NCBI GenBank assembly: GCA_023253905.1
Contig: JALREG010000397.1
Location: 1-5,350, forward strand
Origin: Burkholderiaceae bacterium
GTDB taxonomy: Bacteria > Pseudomonadota > Gammaproteobacteria > Burkholderiales > Burkholderiaceae
DNA: 5,350 bases
Direction of reading: 5' to 3'
Shown: piece after piece, positions 1 to 5,350 of the stretch
How the letters are laid out: the number at the start of each line of letters is the position of its first letter
Position numbering within the stretch: the first letter of the stretch is position 1
Program-made: the position numbers and the translations under genes
The notes under the pieces: generated by a model
What the model was told of the DNA's origin: nothing
The model's database searches: none
The model's input: only the letters and a program-made list of their open reading frames with translations

Positions 1-186
1 GAGATGAACCCGGACCAGCTGTGGCAAACGACAATGGACCCGGCGGTGCGCCGCATGCTGCGCGTGACCATCGAGGACTCGATCGCTGCCGACCAGATGT
101 TTACCACCCTGATGGGGGACCATGTAGACCCACGGCGAGAGTTCATCGAGGCCAATGCGCTCTCGGTGGTCAACCTCGACGTTTAG
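1..186 (+). CDS. gyrB: DNA gyrase subunit B, C-terminal end (5' truncated by window)
   Basis: This is the last 61 codons of gyrB, open from the first base of the window and ending at TAG 184-186. GyrB is the ATPase subunit of DNA gyrase, which introduces negative supercoils into DNA together with GyrA in the cytoplasm. The visible part is the end of the TOPRIM/C-terminal region: the conserved run GEMNP-QLW-TTMDP (seen from [14 protein letters not shown]), then [29 protein letters not shown], and the tail [10 protein letters not shown]. The paralogue ParE ends differently, so GyrB is preferred. An ATG at position 4 is an internal methionine of the conserved EMNP motif and not a start. The gene ends 17 bp inside the convergent plsC. 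The call rests on memory of the family's conserved C-terminus. Confidence 0.95.
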   Translation, partial: EMNPDQLWQTTMDPAVRRMLRVTIEDSIAADQMFTTLMGDHVDPRREFIEANALSVVNLDV

Positions 187-892
187 CGATCGCGGCCAGC
201 ATGTCTGTCATGACGGCCCCGGCCGCCTGCTGAACCTGCTTGGTCGACAAGTTCTCCGTTTCGATGGGCGCACTGAACGCGCCCCGGATAAGCCCTGGCG
301 GTTTCGCGAATGCATGCGCGGGCCAGTGTCGGCCAGCGTCGTGGGCGAAGACCACGACTGGGAAACCGGTCGCCGACGCCAGCGCCGATCCACCGGGTTG
401 CAGGTGTACGGGCGCGTCGCTCGATACTCGCGTCCCCTCGGGGAACAGAACCACCCACATGCCGCGGCGCAGGCGATCACCGCCGTCCTGTATCAGCTGT
501 CGCAGTGCCTTGCGGCCATCCGAGCGATCGATGGCGATAGGCCGCAAGGTACTGAACGCCCAGCCGAAGAACGGGATCCAAAGCAGTTCGCGTTTAATCA
601 GGGTGGCCTGTGGGGCAATTACCGTCTGCAGGAATAGCGTTTCCCAGGTGCTTTCATGTCGGGCAAAGACGATGCAGGGCTGGTCAGGCAGCTGCTCGAG
701 GCCGGTGATTTCCCATCGGATGCCGCACGTCAGCTGCAACCAGGCCAGGCTCAGGCGGGTCCAGCAGCCCACGATGAAGGCGAACCGCAGCTTGAAGGGC
801 ATCAACCACCCGAAGGCGGTCCCGAGGGTGCCCCATACAATTGTGATGAGGGCATAACCCACATAGAAAATAGTCGCTCGAATCAAGTTCAA
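170..892 (-). CDS. plsC: 1-acyl-sn-glycerol-3-phosphate acyltransferase (PlsC/LptA type)
   Basis: This is a 240-residue PlsC-family enzyme. It acylates lysophosphatidic acid at sn-2 to give phosphatidic acid, the precursor of membrane phospholipids, at the inner face of the cytoplasmic membrane. Visible features in order: a hydrophobic N-terminal segment (about residues 8-30, probably membrane-embedded); the acyltransferase motif H79-ESTW-E84 (HX4E where textbook PlsC has HX4D); a K100-x-E102-L block with IPFFGW (105-111); IDR (121-123); FPEGTR (150-155); and [11 protein letters not shown] (181-191). The start is TTG at 892-890. It is chosen because GGAG (902-899 on the minus strand) lies 6 nt upstream, and because the hydrophobic N-terminus begins there. 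The TTG shares bases with the gmhB stop in a TTGA overlap, implying translational coupling. By position it corresponds to P. aeruginosa PA0005 (lptA), next to gyrB. The function is secure at family level; acyl-donor preference cannot be read. Confidence 0.93.
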   Translation of the reverse strand: MNLIRATIFYVGYALITIVWGTLGTAFGWLMPFKLRFAFIVGCWTRLSLAWLQLTCGIRWEITGLEQLPDQPCIVFARHESTWETLFLQTVIAPQATLIKRELLWIPFFGWAFSTLRPIAIDRSDGRKALRQLIQDGGDRLRRGMWVVLFPEGTRVSSDAPVHLQPGGSALASATGFPVVVFAHDAGRHWPAHAFAKPPGLIRGAFSAPIETENLSTKQVQQAAGAVMTDMLAAIAKRRG

Positions 893-1434
893 GAATCTCT
901 CCGAAGCGCGTGTGCGACCGCCGCAGCCAGGTCATCGTGCACGTCATTAAAGCCAAGCGCGCGCGCTTCAGCCTCCGAATTGAGACCACGCCCGGTCCGG
1001 ACAAGAATCGGCCGGCACCCTGCGCTTCGCGCTGCCAGCAGATCTCGAAGCGCGTCGCCGATGGCGATGGTATCTTTCGGCGCTACGCCGGCCTCCGCCA
1101 TGGCCCGCTCAAGCAGCCCTGGCCTCGGCTTCCGACAAGCGCAGTCGTCCTCGGGCACGTGCGGGCAGAAATAGATACCGGCAATAGTCCCTCCTAATGC
1201 CTGTACCCGCGCGCGCATCGCGTCATGAATCTCTTGCAGCTTGCTGACGGTGATCAGCTCGCGGCCGATTCCGGATTGATTGGTACACACTGCGACTGAA
1301 TACCCCGCCCCCGACAATCGCGCGATGGCTTCCAGCGCACCGGGAAGCGGGCGCCATTCTCGAAGGTCCTTGATGAAATCGTCGGAGTCGGCGTTGATCA
1401 CGCCATCCCGATCGAGGATAAACAGCTTGGCCAA
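889..1434 (-). CDS. gmhB: D-glycero-beta-D-manno-heptose 1,7-bisphosphate 7-phosphatase
   Basis: This HAD-superfamily phosphatase removes the 7-phosphate of heptose bisphosphate in ADP-heptose synthesis, which feeds the LPS inner core; it is cytoplasmic. Numbered from the TTG start (181 residues), it shows the HAD nucleophile motif ILD8RD10GVIN, TNQSGIGR (51-58), a zinc-binding set C90-P-H92 and C98-A-C100, R101-K102-P, and the acidic motif GDALRD (126-131). The short loop between the zinc ligand pairs is as I recall for Pseudomonas-type GmhB rather than E. coli. The start is uncertain. TTG at 1434-1432 gives MAKLFILDRDGVIN, which fits family N-termini best; GTG at 1446-1444 would add four residues. 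Neither has a clear Shine-Dalgarno. The frame stays open to 1620, but that extension is antisense to tag and has no family match. The end overlaps the plsC start by 4 nt. Confidence 0.92.
   Translation of the reverse strand: MAKLFILDRDGVINADSDDFIKDLREWRPLPGALEAIARLSGAGYSVAVCTNQSGIGRELITVSKLQEIHDAMRARVQALGGTIAGIYFCPHVPEDDCACRKPRPGLLERAMAEAGVAPKDTIAIGDALRDLLAARSAGCRPILVRTGRGLNSEAEARALGFNDVHDDLAAAVAHALRRDS
897..902 (-). promoter_or_regulatory. Shine-Dalgarno of plsC deciding a TTG start
   Basis: On the minus strand GGAGAG precedes the TTG codon at 892-890, with 6 nt between GGAG and the codon. It lies inside the last codons of gmhB, so plsC is probably translated by ribosomes finishing gmhB. 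There is no ATG nearby in frame, which makes this site the main support for the TTG start. Confidence 0.7.
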
Positions 1435-1491
1435 GCGCTGCGCCACGAGGAGGTTAGAATCACGTGGACGACAGGGTATCGGTGAAGCCGT
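1435..1491. promoter_or_regulatory. Short divergent spacer between gmhB and tag
   Basis: This is the only place in the window where two transcription units diverge, so promoters for gmhB-plsC (minus) and tag-acyltransferase (plus) should lie here or in the flanking coding ends. On the plus strand TAGAAT (1455-1460) matches a sigma-70 -10 box at 5 of 6 bases, but no good -35 sits at the right distance. I find no convincing minus-strand promoter. A 12-bp palindrome (GCTTGGCCAAGC, 1425-1436) spans the proposed gmhB TTG codon. The assignment is by location, not by motif. Confidence 0.35.
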
Positions 1492-1499
1492 ATGAATGA
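1464..1499 (+). other. Possible 11-codon leader ORF before tag
   Basis: A purine-rich GAGGAGG (1447-1453) is the strongest ribosome-binding-like sequence near tag, but it sits 38 nt before the tag ATG. Ten bases after it is a GTG (1464) opening an 11-codon frame (VDDRVSVKPYE, first residue read as Met) that stops with TGA at 1497-1499, overlapping the tag ATG at 1492 by 8 nt. This could be a leader peptide coupling translation to tag, or a chance arrangement. Nothing shows it is expressed, and the GGTGA at 1481-1485 could serve tag directly. Confidence 0.2.
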
Positions 1500-2061
1500 A
1501 ATACGCTGTGATTGGTGCGGCGCCGATCCGGATTACGTCGCCTACCACGATCGCGAATGGGGCTACCCCAACCGCGACTCGCGGTCGCTGTTCGAGGCAC
1601 TGTCGCTCGAGGTCATGCAAACCGGCCTAAGCTGGTTGACGGTGCTGAAAAAGCGCGAGCGCCTGCGCGAAGTTCTGCAGAATTTTGAACCCTCACGACT
1701 CGCGCAATGTGCCGAATCAGACGTCGAACGATGGCTGCAGGACCCCGGCATTATTCGGCATCGGAAGAAGCTGCTCGCGATTATCGCCAACGCACAGGCT
1801 TGTGAGCGCTTGCCAACTGATTTTGCAACTTGGATCTGGAGCCGGGTGGCGAACATACCCAGCACGGTACCCAGGCACACGATCGCGGAGGTTCCCGCCT
1901 CCACTCCAGCCGCGCTTGTCTTGGCGACCGACCTGAAAACGGCAGGGTTCACCTGGATCGGACCCACCACGGTGTATGCGTTCATGCAGGGCGTCGGCAT
2001 CGTGAACGATCATCTGATCACGTGTTTCAGGCACGTGGAGTGCGATCGAGTTGGGCGCTGA
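1492..2061 (+). CDS. tag: DNA-3-methyladenine glycosylase I
   Basis: This 189-residue protein is Tag, the constitutive glycosylase that cuts 3-methyladenine from alkylated DNA and starts base-excision repair. It aligns by eye with E. coli Tag (187 residues). The structural zinc ligands of E. coli Tag (Cys4, His17, His175, Cys179) correspond to Cys6, His19, His174 and Cys178. The N-terminal block VAYHDREWG (16-24), Glu40 (matching the base-contacting Glu38), QTGLSWLTVLKKRE (43-56), DPGIIRHRKK (83-92) and MQGVGIVNDH (165-174) are all family signatures. The start is ATG 1492; an in-frame TGA at 1483-1485 rules out extension upstream. A moderate ribosome site GGTGA lies at 1481-1485. The end overlaps the acyltransferase gene by 11 nt, so the two are likely co-transcribed. 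The call is secure. Confidence 0.96.
   Translation: MNEIRCDWCGADPDYVAYHDREWGYPNRDSRSLFEALSLEVMQTGLSWLTVLKKRERLREVLQNFEPSRLAQCAESDVERWLQDPGIIRHRKKLLAIIANAQACERLPTDFATWIWSRVANIPSTVPRHTIAEVPASTPAALVLATDLKTAGFTWIGPTTVYAFMQGVGIVNDHLITCFRHVECDRVGR
2037..2040 (+). promoter_or_regulatory. Shine-Dalgarno-like GGAG for the TTG start at 2051
   Basis: GGAG lies 10 nt upstream of the TTG at 2051, within the 3' end of tag. The spacing is slightly long, but no better in-frame start exists before the hydrophobic N-terminus of the acyltransferase. Confidence 0.4.
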
Positions 2062-2938
2062 GCCAGAACAGGCGTCTCCCTTCCGACCACCAGCGCGCAT
2101 ATGGTTTCTGCTGGCGCTGGCGCGCGCGCTGGGTTACCTGCTCGGCGTCGTGGCGTCATGGTTACCGCTCCGCGCGACACATGTGACCCGGGCCAACATC
2201 GCGATGTGTTTCCCTGAGCTCGGTCGCGCGGCGCAGGCGCGCCTGACTCGACATAGCCTGATCCACACCAGTCAACTGTTGTTCGAGCTGCCCTTGGTCT
2301 TTTCATTACCAGAGCATGACGTTCGCCGAATGGTGATCGAATTCTCGGGCAAAAATTGGCTTCACGACGCGCAAGCAAGTGGCTCTGGGGTGTTGCTGCT
2401 TGTGCCCCACATCGGCAACTGGGAGTTGTTCTCGCAGCACCTCGGCCCGGCCGGCGTGACCGCACTCTATAAACCGCGCAGGTGGCCTCTGCTAGACGCG
2501 CGGTTGCGGGCGCGGCGGGCGCGACGCGGCGCCCGGTTGTTTGCGGCTGATCGCCGCGGCGTACGGTCGGTGCTGCAGACCCTGAAGCGCGGTGGTCTGG
2601 TCGCCCTGTTGCCGGATCAGGTGCCCGAACCAGCAGCGGGCATCCTCGCGGATTTCTTCCGTCGGCCGGCACTGACCATGGTGCTGCCCGCCCGTCTTGC
2701 GGCCGCGACGGGGTGCCGGGTAGCGCTTGGAAGCGCGATTCGGTGCGAAGGCGGTTTTCGACTGGAAATCACGCCGTTGCCTTTCTTGGAGACGACGGTC
2801 GAGGTTGCATCGGCAACAGCTGCCCTCAACCAGGCTGTGGAGCATCTGGTCCGACGCTACCCGGCCCAGTACCAGTGGGAGTACAAGCGCTTTAAGCGCC
2901 TGCCGGGCGAAGTCGAGGACCCCTATCGCCTCAGCTGA
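2051..2938 (+). CDS. LpxL/HtrB-family lysophospholipid (lipid A-type) acyltransferase
   Basis: This 295-residue protein belongs to the LpxL/LpxM (HtrB) acyltransferase family, which adds secondary acyl chains to lipid A at the inner membrane. In order: a hydrophobic N-terminal segment (about 17-40, a likely membrane anchor), RANIAMCFPEL (47-57), the catalytic-type motif H120-IGNW-E125 (HX4E, as in LpxL), LLPDQVPEPAAGI (187-199) with FFRRP, and the C-terminal YPAQYQWEYKRFK (270-282) typical of the family. It begins with TTG at 2051, overlapping the end of tag by 11 nt. By position and length it matches P. aeruginosa PA0011, reported as a lipid A lauroyltransferase (HtrB1). HIGNWE also occurs in family members acting on other lipids, so the substrate is inferred and no symbol is given. 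It ends 7 bp before the convergent trkA stop. Confidence 0.9.
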   Translation: MGAEPEQASPFRPPARIWFLLALARALGYLLGVVASWLPLRATHVTRANIAMCFPELGRAAQARLTRHSLIHTSQLLFELPLVFSLPEHDVRRMVIEFSGKNWLHDAQASGSGVLLLVPHIGNWELFSQHLGPAGVTALYKPRRWPLLDARLRARRARRGARLFAADRRGVRSVLQTLKRGGLVALLPDQVPEPAAGILADFFRRPALTMVLPARLAAATGCRVALGSAIRCEGGFRLEITPLPFLETTVEVASATAALNQAVEHLVRRYPAQYQWEYKRFKRLPGEVEDPYRLS

Positions 2939-2945
2939 CTGCGGC

Positions 2946-4319
2946 TCAAAAGAAATTCAGATCCACCTGAAACAACCGCTCGACCGCGGCGATCTGGCGT
3001 TTGTCGACCAGAAAGATGATCAGATGATCCTCCGACTCGACGACAATATCGTCGTGGGCAATCAACACCTTGTCGCCGCGGGCAATCGCACCAATGGTGG
3101 CGCCGGGCGGCAGCGGGATTTCCTGCAGCTGTCGACCCACCACCCGTGAGCTGCGGGAGTCGCCGTGCGCGATCGCCTCGATCGCCTCGGCCGCCCCCCG
3201 GCGCAGACTGTGCGCGCGGACGACGTCCGCATGACGAACATAACTCAGCAGCAGACTGGCGGTGGCTTGCTGCGGCGATATGGCGATATCGATTTCGCCG
3301 CCCTGAACCAGGTCGACATAGGCTGGTTTACTGATCAGCGTAATGACCTGCCGGACCCCCAGGCGCTTGGCGAGCAGCGACGACATGACATTGACCTCGT
3401 CGTCGTTGGTGAGCGCGCAGAACACGTCGCACTGGACGATGTTTTCTTCCAGCAGGCGCTCCTGGTCGGTGGCATCAATGTTCAGCACGACGGCCTTGGA
3501 CAAGGTATCGGCGATGACGTTACAGCGCTCGGTATTGCGCTCTAGCACCTTGACGATGAAACGATTCTCGATCGCCCGCGCCAGACGGGTGCCGATGTTG
3601 CCCCCGCCGGCAATCATCACCCGGCGAAATGGCCGCTCCACCCTTCGCAGTTCGCTCATGACGTCATTGATGTGTTCCCGCGCCGCGACGAAAAACACCT
3701 CGTCTTCCGCTTCGATCACCGTATCCCCCGTGGGGATGATCGCTTTCCCGCGCCGATAAATGGCAGCAACCCGCGACTCAACGTTCGGCATATCCTCGCG
3801 CAGCATACGCAACGCCCGTCCAACCAACAGCCCGCCGTGAACCGCCCGCACGGCGACCAGCTGGATGCGACCATCGGCAAAGTCGAGAACCTGCAGGGTC
3901 CCGGGATGCTCGAGCAACCGTTCAATCCCGTCCGTGACCACCTGCTCGGGATTGATCACCACGTCGATCGGCAGCAGCTGCGGGGCGTCGAAACCGGCTG
4001 GGTCAAGGTAGCTGGCGGCCCGGATGCGGGCGATCTTGGTCGGCGTTCTGAACAGGGTGGCGCAGACCTGACAGGCGAGGATGTTCACCTCGTCGCTGGA
4101 CGTGACGGCGATCAGCATGTCCGCATCCTGAGCCCCGGCGCGGGCGAGGACATCGGGGTGGGAAGCCCAGCCCTGAACGGTCTGTATGTCCAGGCGCTCG
4201 CTTAGAGACATCAGGCTGGATTCCGCCTCGTCGACCAGCGTAATGTCGAACTGCTCGCTGGCGAGGTGCGCCGCCAGCGTGCCGCCTACCTGTCCAGCCC
4301 CAAGAATCAGTATTTTCAA
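2946..4319 (-). CDS. trkA: Trk potassium uptake system, NAD-binding subunit TrkA
   Basis: TrkA is the peripheral cytoplasmic regulator that binds NAD(H) and gates the TrkH/TrkG potassium channel. At 457 residues it matches the E. coli protein (458). It has two tandem RCK units. The first Rossmann domain has GAGQVG (7-12) and an acidic Asp30 at the end of strand 2, then a TrkA-C domain around residues 140-215. The second has GGGNIG (238-243) with Glu260 in the equivalent position, then a C-terminal TrkA-C domain around 370-455. VTSSDEVN (72-79) and LTNDDEVN (303-310) are the paired repeats of the internal duplication. The start is TTG 4319-4317, giving MKILILGAGQVG directly, with GGAG 7 nt upstream; it shares a TTGA with the rsmB stop. 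The rsmB-trkA order is also that of E. coli. No trkH or trkG lies in the window. Confidence 0.97.
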   Translation of the reverse strand: MKILILGAGQVGGTLAAHLASEQFDITLVDEAESSLMSLSERLDIQTVQGWASHPDVLARAGAQDADMLIAVTSSDEVNILACQVCATLFRTPTKIARIRAASYLDPAGFDAPQLLPIDVVINPEQVVTDGIERLLEHPGTLQVLDFADGRIQLVAVRAVHGGLLVGRALRMLREDMPNVESRVAAIYRRGKAIIPTGDTVIEAEDEVFFVAAREHINDVMSELRRVERPFRRVMIAGGGNIGTRLARAIENRFIVKVLERNTERCNVIADTLSKAVVLNIDATDQERLLEENIVQCDVFCALTNDDEVNVMSSLLAKRLGVRQVITLISKPAYVDLVQGGEIDIAISPQQATASLLLSYVRHADVVRAHSLRRGAAEAIEAIAHGDSRSSRVVGRQLQEIPLPPGATIGAIARGDKVLIAHDDIVVESEDHLIIFLVDKRQIAAVERLFQVDLNFF

Positions 4320-5350
4320 TCGACCGCTCCGGATTTTTGCAGACGGGCGAAGTAGAAACCGTCAGTTCGGGCGTCTGTGGGCAGCAGCTGCCAGCCAAAC
4401 CGGGTGCGCTGCCCGGTGATCATGGCGAATGATGCGACCCGAGCCCCGGGATGATCCGCGAGGAACTGCCCGATGACATGATCATTCTCCCGCGGTAGCA
4501 GCGAACACGTACAATAGACCAGCCAACCGCCTGGTCGCAGGACGGTCCAAAGCGCGCGCAACAATCGCTGCTGCACGTCCGCGTGGGCCAGAACATCAGT
4601 CTCGTGGCGAATGACCTTGATCTCTGGATGCCGCCGCAACGTGCCGCTGCCGGAACAGGGGGCGTCCAGCAGAATGTGGTCGTAAGGCTCTTCATCCCAC
4701 CAGTCCGTGTTTGTGGCATCAGCAACCTTTACCTCGATCGCTGGCATTCCGGCCTTGAGGCCGAGCCGACCAGCTTCAGCCTGGAGGGTTTCGGCTCGCC
4801 GGGCGCTGGTGTCGATCGCGGTCACGCGTCGGTAGTTGTGCCGCTCCAACAAGTGGAACAGCTTACCGCCGGGTGCGGCACAGGCATCGAGAAGTCGGGT
4901 CGAGGCGGAGGGCTTCGGAAACAGCCCGGGCAACAGCTGCGCCCCGGCATCCTGCACGGAAACCAGGCCCTCGGCATAGCCGGGCAAATCGCGAACCAGC
5001 ACCGGGCCTGGCAACAGCAATGTTTCGGGTCCCCAGCCCAGCGCGTCCTGCTCAGGTGCCGCGATATTCAACCCTTCGGAACCGGCAACCGTCTCGGCGT
5101 CTTCCGGCGTCAACGACGGCGCGAGAGGCTCACTCTCGGGCGCGATGCCCAGCGCCATGAGTCGCGCCCGGTAGGCAGCCGCTCCGACGCGTCGGGTATT
5201 GATCCTAAGCGCCATGGGCGCGCGCGTGTTATTGGCCGTCATCAGGCGGGCCGCGGTATCGCCGTAAGCGTCTTGCAGCGAAGTAATCAGCCAGTCCGGG
5301 TGCTCGAATGAATGTTCTGGGCGTGTTGAGCGGCGCAGTACGGCGTTGAT
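4316..5350 (-). CDS. rsmB: 16S rRNA (cytosine-967-C5)-methyltransferase, N-terminus outside window
   Basis: RsmB (Sun) uses S-adenosylmethionine to methylate C967 of 16S rRNA. The frame is open from the right edge: the bases before the internal ATG at 5242 translate as INAVLRR, then HPDWLITSLQDAYGD and MTANNTRAPMALRIN. These are the end of the NusB-like RNA-binding domain and the linker of RsmB, so the gene starts beyond 5350 and 5242 is not its start. The methyltransferase domain shows SAM motif I DACAAPGGK (nt 4888-4862), motif IV DAPCSGSGT (4666-4640) followed by RRHPEIK, and motif VI CTCSLLPREN (around 4510). The PC and TC cysteines are the expected catalytic pair. About 344 residues are visible. 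The gene ends in a TTGA overlap with trkA. In relatives fmt and def lie upstream, but they are not in this window. Confidence 0.96.
   Translation of the reverse strand: MNAVLRRSTRPEHSFEHPDWLITSLQDAYGDTAARLMTANNTRAPMALRINTRRVGAAAYRARLMALGIAPESEPLAPSLTPEDAETVAGSEGLNIAAPEQDALGWGPETLLLPGPVLVRDLPGYAEGLVSVQDAGAQLLPGLFPKPSASTRLLDACAAPGGKLFHLLERHNYRRVTAIDTSARRAETLQAEAGRLGLKAGMPAIEVKVADATNTDWWDEEPYDHILLDAPCSGSGTLRRHPEIKVIRHETDVLAHADVQQRLLRALWTVLRPGGWLVYCTCSLLPRENDHVIGQFLADHPGARVASFAMITGQRTRFGWQLLPTDARTDGFYFARLQKSGAVD
4327..4330 (-). promoter_or_regulatory. Shine-Dalgarno of trkA deciding a TTG start
   Basis: Minus-strand GGAG lies 7 nt before the TTG at 4319-4317, within the last codons of rsmB. With the TTGA stop/start overlap this supports coupled translation of trkA after rsmB. 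No ATG start fits the family N-terminus. Confidence 0.7.

Noticed and set aside
192..226. Inverted repeat GCGGCC (192-197) / GGCCGC (221-226) just after gyrB as a terminator
   Set aside because: The loop is 23 nt, there is no T-tract, and the bases encode the C-terminus of plsC.
240..857. 205-codon plus-strand open frame opposite plsC
   Set aside because: There is no family motif; it mirrors the plsC coding sequence, whose catalytic motifs are clear on the other strand.
1447..1620. N-terminal extension of gmhB up to an ATG at 1620 on the minus strand
   Set aside because: It runs antisense through the conserved start of tag, resembles no GmhB N-terminus, and the family motif ILDRDGVIN should lie within about 10 residues of the start.
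1999..2023. Imperfect inverted repeat with repeated GATCA near the end of tag
   Set aside because: It encodes the conserved VNDHLIT segment of Tag, including the zinc ligand His174, so the pattern is explained by coding.
2010..2672. 220-codon minus-strand open frame opposite the acyltransferase gene
   Set aside because: It is arginine/proline/alanine-rich, has no recognisable domain, and lies opposite a clear family member. It is typical of open shadow frames in GC-rich DNA.
4583..5311. 242-codon plus-strand open frame opposite rsmB
   Set aside because: It is a shadow of the rsmB methyltransferase domain; composition is low in diversity and no motif is recognised.
1..5350. Replication origin elements, since gyrB is usually near oriC
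   Set aside because: I saw no cluster of DnaA boxes (TTATCCACA-like) and no AT-rich unwinding region. The origin would lie outside the window, upstream of dnaA.

Overview
The window is a dense, GC-rich stretch of core bacterial chromosome with six protein genes and almost no non-coding DNA. The gene set and order point to a gammaproteobacterium. The order gyrB | plsC-gmhB | tag-lpxL-like | trkA-rsmB matches, from memory, the origin-proximal block of Pseudomonas and relatives (in P. aeruginosa the gyrB, lptA, gmhB, glyS, glyQ, tag, PA0011, trkA, rsmB neighbourhood, where the real P. aeruginosa block has a few extra genes). The genus cannot be fixed from this alone. LPS heptose and lipid A genes mean a Gram-negative envelope.

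Layout, left to right. The last 61 codons of gyrB (+) enter from the left edge. Convergent to it, with overlapping 3' ends, is a two-gene minus-strand unit: gmhB (heptose bisphosphate phosphatase), then plsC (lysophosphatidate acyltransferase), joined by a 4-base TTGA stop/start overlap. A short divergent spacer (about 45-57 bp) separates gmhB from a plus-strand pair: tag (3-methyladenine DNA glycosylase I) and an LpxL/HtrB-type acyltransferase whose TTG start lies inside the end of tag. Seven bases further on, the minus-strand pair begins from its 3' end: trkA (NAD-binding subunit of Trk potassium uptake) preceded by rsmB (16S rRNA m5C967 methyltransferase). These two are also joined by a TTGA overlap, and rsmB runs off the right edge.

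Functionally, three genes serve the envelope: PlsC makes phosphatidic acid, GmhB supplies heptose for the LPS core, and the LpxL-like enzyme acylates lipid A or a related lipid. The others serve DNA topology (GyrB), alkylation repair (Tag), potassium uptake (TrkA) and ribosome modification (RsmB).

I see no mobile element, CRISPR array, tRNA or rRNA, phage gene or defence system, and no convincing undescribed system. The points worth a second look are modest: repeated use of TTG starts in TTGA overlaps, the absence of glyQ/glyS from the gmhB-tag junction, convergent gene ends with no visible terminator, and a possible mini-ORF leader in front of tag.
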